Assembly (NCBI GenBank): GCA_903932885.1
Contig: CAIZHT010000191.1
Span: 1-15,761, forward strand
From: an uncultured Actinomycetes bacterium
GTDB lineage: Bacteria; Actinomycetota; Actinomycetes; Nanopelagicales; Nanopelagicaceae
Direction: 5' to 3'
DNA: 15,761 nucleotides
Both the position numbers and the translations under genes were made by a program. The notes beneath the pieces are model-generated. The model made no database searches. It saw only the letters and a program-made list of their open reading frames with translations, and was not told where the DNA came from. Of this stretch, positions 1-6,773 are shown piece by piece; within the stretch, counting starts at the first letter, position 1; each line of letters opens with the position of its first letter.

Positions 1-1
1 A

Positions 2-592
2 CTTCCAATCGCAATTGATGCATGGGCGCCACTTGCTGAAAATATGGTCAGCGATAATGCAACTCGTCCAAGTGACATCATCACAATTTTCGGTGGAAAA
101 ACTGTAGAAGTTCTCAATCCAGATGCAGAAGGTCGTTTAGTACTAGCTGATGCGTTGATGAAGGCACAGAAAGTAAATCCAAAACTCGATGGAATTATTG
201 ATGTTGCAACTCTGACAGGTGCACAAGTTGTTGCACTGGGAACTCGCACCAGTGCTGCAATGACAAATAATGAATCCTTTAGAGAAGAATTTTTGAAGGC
301 CAGCGCTCTTAGTGGTGAAGCATTCTGGCCAATGCCTCTACCGGAAGAGTTGCGTGCATCACTTGATTCACCAGTTGCAGATATTGCAAACATCGGTGAT
401 CGAATGGGTGGCATGTTGGTTGCAGGTCTATTCCTCAAAGAATTCATCAATCCCGAACTCCCATGGCTGCATTTAGATATTGCAGGGCCAGCATTCAACG
501 ATGCAAAGGCACATGGCTACACACCAGTAGGGGGCACGGGAGTGGCAATGCGTTCACTTCTTCTCTTGGCTGAGCAAGCCTCAGTTCGGTAA
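2..592 (+). CDS. pepA: Leucyl aminopeptidase (M17 family), 3' part only
   Basis: This is the C-terminal catalytic part of a cytosolic M17 leucine aminopeptidase, a two-metal enzyme that removes N-terminal residues from peptides during peptide turnover. The reading frame is open from the first bases of the window, so the gene begins upstream and the Met at base 44 is internal (it lies in the conserved ENM-V-S...RP-D stretch). The family signature is present as NPDAEGRL about 25 residues after that Met. The usual form is NTDAEGRL; the Thr is replaced by Pro, but the metal-binding Asp and Glu and the Arg are kept. Other family blocks follow: DVATLTGA, the MPLPEE region, an IAN-GDR-GG stretch and the C-terminal W-HLDIAGPA block. 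pepA next to lpd and E2 is a common actinobacterial arrangement. Identification is firm; the N-terminal domain cannot be assessed. Confidence 0.95.
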   Translation, partial: LPIAIDAWAPLAENMVSDNATRPSDIITIFGGKTVEVLNPDAEGRLVLADALMKAQKVNPKLDGIIDVATLTGAQVVALGTRTSAAMTNNESFREEFLKASALSGEAFWPMPLPEELRASLDSPVADIANIGDRMGGMLVAGLFLKEFINPELPWLHLDIAGPAFNDAKAHGYTPVGGTGVAMRSLLLLAEQASVR

Positions 593-595
593 TTT
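566..595 (+). promoter_or_regulatory. Possible promoter for lpdA
   Basis: TTGGCT (566-571) and TAATTT (590-595) are separated by 18 bases and resemble -35 and -10 boxes. They lie at the very end of pepA, about 55 bases before the lpdA start. Such matches occur by chance in A+T-leaning DNA, and lpdA could equally be read through from pepA, since no terminator separates them. Confidence 0.2.
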
Positions 596-649
596 GAGCC
601 AAGGCTGGCAAGATAGGCAAGTACCACTCGATGGTGATGGGAGTTTGAT

Positions 650-2017
650 GTGTCGGTTTTCGATCTAGTAATTCTTGGCGGCGGTAGCGGCGGTTATGCA
701 TGCGCACTTCGAAGCGCACAACTTGGCCTCAGCGTCGCACTGATCGAAGCAGATAAATTAGGTGGAACTTGTTTACACCGCGGATGTATCCCAACTAAGG
801 CCCTACTTCATTCAGGTGAAATTGCCGATGGCGCCCGCGATGCAAGCCACTTCGGAGTCAATGCTCAATTCCTTTCAATGGATATGCCAGCAGTCAATAG
901 CTACAAAGATGGCGTGATTTCAAAATTACATAAGGGCCTTCAAGGGCTGGTCAAGTCTCGAAACATTACATATATCGAAGGCCACGGAAAACTCGTTGCT
1001 AAAGACACTATTGAAGTCAATGGCGAAAAAATAACTGGCAAGAACATCATTCTTGCAACTGGTTCTTATGCACGATCACTTCCTGGCCTAGATATTGATG
1101 GCGTGAAGATTATGACTTCAGATCACGCGACAAAATTGGATTATGTTCCAAAGAGTGTCATCGTTTTAGGTGGCGGAGTTATTGGTTCTGAATTTGCATC
1201 AGTGTGGAAATCATTTGGTAGCGAAGTAACAATCATTGAAGGACTTCCACATTTAGTTCCGCTAGAAGATGAGTCTTCAAGCAAGCAATTAGAGCGCGCA
1301 TTTAGAAAGCGCGGAATCAATTTTGAACTAGGTACTCGATTCAAGTCTCATGCAGTCACAGCAGATGGCGTAACTGTCACATTAGAAGATGGCAAAACAT
1401 TTACCGCTGAGATTCTTCTCGTCGCTGTTGGTCGCGGCCCAGTATCGGCAAACCTTGGCTATGAAGCACAAGGGATCACAATGGATCGCGGCTATGTGTT
1501 AGTTGATGATAAATGCCGCACGAATATCCCAGGAATTTGGGCAGTCGGAGATTTGATCCCAACGCTTCAGTTAGCTCACGTTGGTTTCGCTGAAGGCATC
1601 TTGGTAGCCGAAGAAATTGCAGGACTCAATCCTCGCCCAATCAATTATGACGGTATTCCGCGCGTTACATATTCAGAGCCTGAAGTTGCATCCGTTGGTC
1701 TTACAACTGCAATCGCAAAAGAGCGCGGTTACGATGTTGTAGAACTCAACTACGACTTAGCAGGAAATGGAAAAGCACAAATTTTGCGCACTGCAGGTTC
1801 AATCAAATTGGTAGCGCAAAAAGATGGACCGGTTCTAGGAATTCATATGGTCGGTGCACGAGTTGGCGAACTACTTGCTGAAGCAGAACTTATTTTCAAT
1901 TGGGAAGCATCAGCTGCTGATGTTGCTCCATTGATTCACGCACACCCAACGCTTTCAGAAGCAATGGGTGAAGCACATATGGCACTTGCAGGTAAACCGC
2001 TTCATGCACACGGATAA
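650..2017 (+). CDS. lpdA: Dihydrolipoyl dehydrogenase (E3)
   Basis: This 455-residue cytosolic flavoprotein reoxidises dihydrolipoyl groups on E2 with NAD+ and is the shared E3 of 2-oxo acid dehydrogenase complexes. An N-terminal FAD-binding GGGSGG lies at residues 10-15. The redox disulfide is in GGTCLHRGCIPTK (Cys41 and Cys46). A second GGGVIGSE motif near residues 174-181 binds NAD. The C-terminal dimerisation domain carries the catalytic pair His432/Glu437 in HPTLSE. Length and motif order are normal. The start is GTG at 650, preceded by a GGGAG ribosome-binding site at 639-643. The E2 gene starts 15 bases after the stop, which strongly suggests one transcript and a shared complex. A related disulfide reductase such as mercuric or mycothione reductase is unlikely given the LHRGCIPTK and HPT-SE motifs and the neighbour. 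Confidence 0.96.
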   Translation: MSVFDLVILGGGSGGYACALRSAQLGLSVALIEADKLGGTCLHRGCIPTKALLHSGEIADGARDASHFGVNAQFLSMDMPAVNSYKDGVISKLHKGLQGLVKSRNITYIEGHGKLVAKDTIEVNGEKITGKNIILATGSYARSLPGLDIDGVKIMTSDHATKLDYVPKSVIVLGGGVIGSEFASVWKSFGSEVTIIEGLPHLVPLEDESSSKQLERAFRKRGINFELGTRFKSHAVTADGVTVTLEDGKTFTAEILLVAVGRGPVSANLGYEAQGITMDRGYVLVDDKCRTNIPGIWAVGDLIPTLQLAHVGFAEGILVAEEIAGLNPRPINYDGIPRVTYSEPEVASVGLTTAIAKERGYDVVELNYDLAGNGKAQILRTAGSIKLVAQKDGPVLGIHMVGARVGELLAEAELIFNWEASAADVAPLIHAHPTLSEAMGEAHMALAGKPLHAHG

Positions 2018-2032
2018 CGGGGAGAAATAACA

Positions 2033-3718
2033 ATGACATTCTCAGTCACTATGCCAGCACTCGGCGAGAGCGTGAGTGAAGGAACAGTTACACGTTGGCT
2101 CAAAGCCGAAGGCGATCATGTCAATGTCGATGAACCACTCCTTGAAGTATCAACTGACAAAGTAGATACAGAGATTCCTTCACCTGTTGCTGGAATTCTT
2201 ACAAAAATTGTTGTTGGTATAGATCAAACTGTTGCCGTTGGCGCAGAACTTGCAATCATCGCTGATAGTGCAGGCGCATCAACTCCAGCGCCAGCTGCTC
2301 CAGTTGCAGCGCCAACACCTCCACCTGCTGCACCAGTTGTTGCGGCTCCTGTAGCACCAGTTGTTGCACCTACTCCTCCACCTGCTGCACCTGTTGCAAC
2401 TCCTGCCGCAACAGGATCTGGCACCGTAATTACTATGCCAGCACTTGGTGAAAGTGTGAGCGAAGGAACTGTTACTCGTTGGCTAAAAAATATTGGTGAC
2501 TCTGTTGCAGTCGATGAAGCGCTACTAGAAGTTTCAACTGACAAAGTAGATACAGAAATTCCTTCACCTGTTGCAGGAACTCTTATAGCAATCGATGTTG
2601 CAGTTGACACAACCGTTCCAGTTGGTGCTCGTCTTGGTCTTATCGGTGGCGCAGGCGCACCAGTAGTTGCTGCACCAACTCCACCACCTGCTCCCGTTGC
2701 TGCGGCTCCTGTAGTTGCTGCTCCAACTCCACCCCCTGCACCAGTTGCACCAGTAGTTGTTGCTCCTGTTGCACAAGCACCTATTTCACAACCAGCCGAT
2801 GCCTATGTCACTCCCCTAGTTCGCAAACTTGCAAATGAACTCGGCGTCAATCTTGCAACAGTAAAGGGCACTGGTATCGGTGGACGTATTCGTAAAGAAG
2901 ATTTAGTTGCTGCTGCGCCAAAGAGTGCACCAGTTGCGCAATCAGCACCTGCTGCATCAGCGCCATCTGCGCCGCGACCTGCAGTAGTTGCATCATCACC
3001 GCTTCGCGGAACTACTGTGACAATGTCTCGACTTCGCAAAGTTATTGCATCGCGTATGGTCGAATCACTTCAAGTAAGTGCTCAACTCACAACTGTTATT
3101 GAAGTTGATGTAACAAAGATTTCTCGACTACGCGATCGCTCAAAGGCAACATTTGAAGCACGTGAGGGCGTCAAGCTTTCATACCTTCCTTTCTTTGCTG
3201 TTGCAGTATGCGAAGCACTCAAGCAACATCCTGTGCTCAACTCATCCGTTGAAGGTGACCAAATTACCTATCACGGTGCAGAACACTTAGGCGTTGCCGT
3301 GGATACAGAGCGCGGTTTACTCGTTCCTGTTATTCACAATGCTGGCGATTTGAATATGGGGGGCGTTGCACGAAAGATTGCAGATCTTGCAGCTCGTACA
3401 CGCGATAACAAAGTAACTCCTGATGAACTCGGTGGCGGAACATTCACACTGACAAATACTGGAAGTCGCGGAGCACTATTTGACACACCGATTATCAATC
3501 AGCCACAAGTTGCAATCCTGGGTCTTGGCGCAGTCGTAAAGCGTCCCATGGTTGTAAAGGGCGAAGATGGTGGAGAGACAATTGCAATTCGCTCCATGGT
3601 CTACCTTGGTCTTTCATATGATCATCGCGTTGTCGATGGCGCAGATGCTGCACGTTTCCTTGTAACGCTCAAAGAGCGTCTTGAAGGCGGAGCATTCGAA
3701 TCTGATTTGGGTCTCTAA
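2033..3718 (+). CDS. sucB: Dihydrolipoyl acyltransferase (E2) with two lipoyl domains
   Basis: This 561-residue E2 core subunit of a 2-oxo acid dehydrogenase complex passes an acyl group from E1 to CoA through swinging lipoyl arms. Domain order: lipoyl domain 1 (about residues 3-77, lipoylated Lys43 in STDKVD), an Ala/Pro linker, lipoyl domain 2 (about 131-205, Lys171 in the same motif), a second Ala/Pro linker, a peripheral-subunit-binding domain (about 258-293, with LVRKLA and G-GIGGRI-KEDL), a third linker and the catalytic domain, ending with the active-site HRVVDG (His531, Asp535). It starts at ATG 2033 after a GGGGAG site (2019-2024). The two-lipoyl architecture matches the actinobacterial SucB/DlaT group; mycobacterial DlaT serves pyruvate dehydrogenase and its relatives are often annotated as succinyltransferases. 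Whether pyruvate or 2-oxoglutarate is the substrate cannot be told here because no E1 gene is present. Confidence 0.94.
   Translation: MTFSVTMPALGESVSEGTVTRWLKAEGDHVNVDEPLLEVSTDKVDTEIPSPVAGILTKIVVGIDQTVAVGAELAIIADSAGASTPAPAAPVAAPTPPPAAPVVAAPVAPVVAPTPPPAAPVATPAATGSGTVITMPALGESVSEGTVTRWLKNIGDSVAVDEALLEVSTDKVDTEIPSPVAGTLIAIDVAVDTTVPVGARLGLIGGAGAPVVAAPTPPPAPVAAAPVVAAPTPPPAPVAPVVVAPVAQAPISQPADAYVTPLVRKLANELGVNLATVKGTGIGGRIRKEDLVAAAPKSAPVAQSAPAASAPSAPRPAVVASSPLRGTTVTMSRLRKVIASRMVESLQVSAQLTTVIEVDVTKISRLRDRSKATFEAREGVKLSYLPFFAVAVCEALKQHPVLNSSVEGDQITYHGAEHLGVAVDTERGLLVPVIHNAGDLNMGGVARKIADLAARTRDNKVTPDELGGGTFTLTNTGSRGALFDTPIINQPQVAILGLGAVVKRPMVVKGEDGGETIAIRSMVYLGLSYDHRVVDGADAARFLVTLKERLEGGAFESDLGL
2048..2194 (+). 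repeat. Tandem lipoyl-domain repeat, copy 1
   Basis: This encodes residues 5-54 of E2. It matches copy 2, 384 bases downstream, at 44 of 50 residues. The part around the lipoylation site (2150-2194) is almost identical at DNA level too, with two base differences in 45. Confidence 0.85.
2312..2395 (+). repeat. Ala/Pro-rich linker repeat between lipoyl domains
   Basis: This encodes two copies of PTPPPAAPV (residues 94-102 and 113-121) separated by a short Ala/Val/Pro run. Such flexible linkers let lipoyl domains swing between active sites. Similar PTPPPAPVA units recur in the second linker at 2675-2749. Confidence 0.75.
2432..2578 (+). repeat. Tandem lipoyl-domain repeat, copy 2
   Basis: This encodes residues 133-182 of E2, the partner of copy 1. 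The six differing residues are the first position and five that cluster in the variable loop before the lipoylation site. The [15 protein letters not shown] segment (2534-2578) is unchanged in protein. Confidence 0.85.
2675..2749 (+). repeat. Ala/Pro-rich linker repeat before the E3-binding domain
   Basis: This encodes two PTPPPAPVA units (residues 215-223 and 231-239) in the flexible linker leading to the peripheral-subunit-binding domain. Confidence 0.7.
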
Positions 3719-3724
3719 CTCTTC

Positions 3725-4615
3725 ATGTCTGTCCCGCAGAGAATTGCTATCACCGGTTCCTCCGGTTTGATTGGCACAGCACTCGTTGGTCATCTCAAAA
3801 GTGAAGGTCATACAGTCCAGCGTCTTGTTCGTCGCGCACCTGTTTCACCTGATGAAATTCAATGGGATCCACAAACTGGCTACGTAAACACAGATGCCCT
3901 CGCTGGCGTCGATGCTGTTATTCATTTAGCTGGCGTTGGTGTTGGCGATAAGCGTTGGACTAAGAAATATAAGAGTCAGATTCTCAACTCACGTTTACTT
4001 GGCACAACTGCTATTGCGCAAGCGGTAGCTGTTGTAAAGCCTCAAGTATTTATCTCTGCTAGTGCAATTGGTTGGTATGGAGAGAGTGGAAATAGACCAG
4101 TAGTTGAATCTGATAAATCTGGTGATGATTTTCTTGCCGCTGTTTGTCGCGAATGGGAAGGCGCAGCCGATCTTGCAGGAGATGTGCGCACTGTAAAAAT
4201 TCGTACTGGTTTAGTTCTTGATCCAACGGGCGGCGCACTTGGTCGTATGTTGCCATTGTTTAGATACGGCCTCGGTGGAAAGTTGGGCAATGGAAAGCAA
4301 TGGTGGTCATGGATTACTTTGCACGACCAAATACGTGCAATAGTTTTTGCTCTAGAAAACGATATCTCTGGGCCTCTCAACCTCACTTCACCAAATCCTG
4401 TTACTAATCAAGAATTCACTAGCGCTCTTGCTCGTGCCCTTCATCGCCCTGCATTATTTCCGGCCCCAGCCTTCGCTCTAAAAATTGCACTCGGTGGATT
4501 TTCAACAGAAATTCTCGGCTCTAAGAAAGTTATCCCACAAGGATTACTCGATGCTGGATTTACTTTTGATTACCCTCATCTTTCAGAGGCGCTTCCTCTA
4601 CTTATTGAGGATTAA
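3725..4615 (+). CDS. TIGR01777 family SDR epimerase-like protein
   Basis: This 296-residue extended short-chain dehydrogenase/reductase-like protein belongs to the TIGR01777 (YfcH / Rv2216-like) group, sometimes loosely called cell division inhibitor SulA in annotations. The nucleotide-binding motif TGSSGLIG is at residues 10-17. The family block SASAIGWYGESG lies near residue 110. The C-terminal DUF1731-type tail has VIPQGLLDAGF-F-YP, with AL following. The substrate is unknown for the family. It begins 6 bases after the E2 stop, with no clear ribosome-binding site in the gap, so translation is probably coupled to E2. In Mycobacterium the equivalent gene also lies directly after dlaT and before lipB. 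Its last 18 bases overlap the end of the convergent FAD oxidoreductase gene. Family assignment is firm, function is not. Confidence 0.9.
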   Translation: MSVPQRIAITGSSGLIGTALVGHLKSEGHTVQRLVRRAPVSPDEIQWDPQTGYVNTDALAGVDAVIHLAGVGVGDKRWTKKYKSQILNSRLLGTTAIAQAVAVVKPQVFISASAIGWYGESGNRPVVESDKSGDDFLAAVCREWEGAADLAGDVRTVKIRTGLVLDPTGGALGRMLPLFRYGLGGKLGNGKQWWSWITLHDQIRAIVFALENDISGPLNLTSPNPVTNQEFTSALARALHRPALFPAPAFALKIALGGFSTEILGSKKVIPQGLLDAGFTFDYPHLSEALPLLIED

Positions 4616-5761
4616 TTCCGCCGCTAATCTGCCAGAAAATAGAGCACCTTGTTGCGATGGAGTGCTTCGATGATCGCCGATGCAATAGATATTTTCGCGA
4701 ACGGCAATTTTTTGAGTAAGTGAGCGCCCGACTGACTGTAAAGGTAGCGCACTAGGAATTTCATACTTTGCAACTAGTTCCCAATCTCGCGTATCACTTC
4801 CCCACAGCAGCGATAGATGTCTGCGAGTTTCACTCTCTGTAATCGATAGTGGAGTAGTTGTTGATATTAGATCTTTGCCTTCGGGTGCATATGAAGAAGA
4901 TATTTTTGAAATTGCCAACGTATTCATCACTGGCCCTCTGGCTTGTCCATCGATAATCAGACGTCCATTTCGCATAGTTGAATCAACACTGTGATACCAG
5001 GTTGTGCACCCGACTAGCGCAGGGATATCTCGAAGATCGAGCAGCTGTGATGCGGTTGTGGCATCCGTTGCGACAATTACTTCACTTGCCTCTATTGAGC
5101 CATCATTAGTTTCAACAACATTTCCTCTAATGGCTTCAACTCGATTACCTAATCGCAAATCTTTTACTCGTTTGCTCAGCGCTGTACTCAACTCCCCCAC
5201 GCCATTTCGCGGCAGACCAGGTGAACCACTTACAAAACTCTTGATGACACTCTTTCCGTAAATTGCTTCAACGCGCTCTGGCGATGCAAGAAATACGCCC
5301 GTCAAAAAAGGTTCTAGAACGCGCGAGTAAAGATTGCCCGTTCCGCCAGCGCGCAGCTCTTCTCCTATTGATTTACTTGAAACACTCTTTGTCATCAAAT
5401 AACGAACTAGCGCTAACTTTTCAGGAATAGTTCCTGTTGCTCTATCGAGTGCGCTCCAGGGCGAAACTCGAGGATCACCAAGTGTGAAGTGCGCTGTTCC
5501 CATAGCTACTTCAATAATGCGCGGGGCTGCAATGAAATCAATTTCTCGCACTACATCTAATTCTTGAAGAGCTGGATACTTCGAGTTGATGAGTTGAAAT
5601 CCTCGATCACATAAGTATCCATCGATGCGATCTGTTGCTACGCGCCCACCCGCTCTATCACTGCTTTCAAGGAGAATGACTTCTCGATTATTTCTCTCAA
5701 GATGAAGCGCTGCAGATATACCTGCAAGGCCAGCACCAATGACGACAACTGGTTTAGCCAT
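4598..5761 (-). CDS. FAD-dependent oxidoreductase (amine oxidase / desaturase-like)
   Basis: This 387-residue flavoprotein belongs to the NAD(P)-binding-8 / amino-oxidase superfamily, which includes protoporphyrinogen oxidase, phytoene desaturase and amine oxidases. The N-terminus has GAGLAG (residues 9-14), an acidic Glu32 ending strand 2, and DRAGGRV (35-41), the usual FAD-binding pattern. A conserved-looking DRGFQL stretch follows. The C-terminus has the second FAD-contacting motif with GD at residues 362-363. No transmembrane segment or signal peptide was seen. I chose ATG 5761, which overlaps the upstream oxidoreductase gene by 8 bases and puts the dinucleotide fold at the usual distance; an in-frame TTG at 5788 would add nine residues. 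It is the third gene of a minus-strand unit after an MMPL transporter and a Gfo/Idh/MocA gene. The substrate is unknown; a terpenoid, porphyrin or amine substrate are all possible. Confidence 0.85.
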   Translation of the reverse strand: MAKPVVVIGAGLAGISAALHLERNNREVILLESSDRAGGRVATDRIDGYLCDRGFQLINSKYPALQELDVVREIDFIAAPRIIEVAMGTAHFTLGDPRVSPWSALDRATGTIPEKLALVRYLMTKSVSSKSIGEELRAGGTGNLYSRVLEPFLTGVFLASPERVEAIYGKSVIKSFVSGSPGLPRNGVGELSTALSKRVKDLRLGNRVEAIRGNVVETNDGSIEASEVIVATDATTASQLLDLRDIPALVGCTTWYHSVDSTMRNGRLIIDGQARGPVMNTLAISKISSSYAPEGKDLISTTTPLSITESETRRHLSLLWGSDTRDWELVAKYEIPSALPLQSVGRSLTQKIAVRENIYCIGDHRSTPSQQGALFSGRLAAELILNK

Positions 5762-6770
5762 GAATTGATTGTGCTCGCGCCTGGTCAATAATCTTTGCTA
5801 CAAGGAGTGCATCCTGCGTAGAGACCGGCCATGCATTCTTGCCTGCAATAGCTCCTGCAACTTCTAAATAGAAGTGTGCATAATTTCCAGGCTCTGAATC
5901 AATCTCTTCAACTTCGTCACCGCGATAAATAAATGTCTTAGATTTTGATGGAATTGTCCAGGTGCCACCTTCTGGATATTTGCCTGAACGCAATAAGTCT
6001 TCTTGTGGATCTAAATCGTTGACAACGAGTGCGCCTTTGCTGCCAAGTAAGCGAATGCGCGGACCAGGTGCTCCAACGATTGCACTCGCTGACAAATACC
6101 CCACCGCTCCACCTGAATACTTGATGACAAGTACTGAATCATCATCGGCGCCACCGCGGATAGATCGAACACTCGAACTTACAAGTTCTGGAGTTCCAAG
6201 CCATTGCATAGATGTAGAGATCAAATGTGGTTGTAGATCAATGAGTTGCCCACCACCATCGGCTGGCGACATTGTTTCGCGCCACGAAGAATTATTCACA
6301 CCTGGGCGAAATCTTTCGAAGCGTGAATCGAGTCTAAAGATTTCACCGAGTACACCACTGGCGATAACTTTTTTGATTGTCAGTGCATCACTATCCCAGC
6401 GGCGGTTGAAAAATGTGGTGATAGGAACATTGGCCTTCTGTGCATAATCCACGATCGCTTTAGTTTCCTCATATGTGCGACCCATTGGTTTATCTATAAC
6501 AACTGGAATCCCCGCATCAATAGCGAGGTATGCATCGTGGGCGTGAGCAACATTTGCTGAAGCAACAACTACTAAGTCCAGGCCAAGAGTGACTAACTCT
6601 TCAACAGTTGCGACAACTTGTGTAGATGGAAAATCGGCAAGTGCATGAGACTTTCGTTCTGCATTACTTGTTTGAATTCCAACAAGATCAAAACCGCAAC
6701 CTTTGAGCAAAGGCGCGTGGAAATAGCGACCTGCTAAGCCGTAGCCCGCTATTCCAACGCGTAATGCCAT
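5754..6770 (-). CDS. Gfo/Idh/MocA family NAD(P)-dependent oxidoreductase
   Basis: This 338-residue soluble dehydrogenase of the glucose-fructose oxidoreductase / inositol dehydrogenase family typically oxidises or reduces a sugar, inositol or related polyol. The N-terminal Rossmann motif GYGLAG lies at residues 9-14, and YFHAPLL follows, as in YdgJ-like members. The family's EKP motif appears as DKP (Asp93-Lys94-Pro95), keeping the catalytic Lys. The C-terminal domain has GGGQLIDLQPHLI, matching the usual GG-L-D-G-H block with its conserved His. The start is ATG 6770, with an AAGG ribosome-binding sequence about 8 bases upstream at the end of the transporter gene. It follows that gene after 3 bases and its own end overlaps the FAD oxidoreductase start by 8 bases, so all three are probably co-translated. 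The substrate is not predictable from the sequence. Confidence 0.9.
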   Translation of the reverse strand: MALRVGIAGYGLAGRYFHAPLLKGCGFDLVGIQTSNAERKSHALADFPSTQVVATVEELVTLGLDLVVVASANVAHAHDAYLAIDAGIPVVIDKPMGRTYEETKAIVDYAQKANVPITTFFNRRWDSDALTIKKVIASGVLGEIFRLDSRFERFRPGVNNSSWRETMSPADGGGQLIDLQPHLISTSMQWLGTPELVSSSVRSIRGGADDDSVLVIKYSGGAVGYLSASAIVGAPGPRIRLLGSKGALVVNDLDPQEDLLRSGKYPEGGTWTIPSKSKTFIYRGDEVEEIDSEPGNYAHFYLEVAGAIAGKNAWPVSTQDALLVAKIIDQARAQSIHG

Positions 6771-6773
6771 GTG

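Noticed and set aside
565..603. Inverted repeat CTTGGCT / AGCCAAG at the end of pepA, considered as a terminator or operator
   Set aside because: Seven pairs around a 25-base loop with no T-run; too weak to call, and it overlaps the only candidate lpdA promoter.
2224..3039. Minus-strand open frames within E2 with Gly/Ala/Ser-rich translations
   Set aside because: They arise from the repetitive Ala/Pro-linker codons read on the other strand; the plus-strand E2 explains the region completely.
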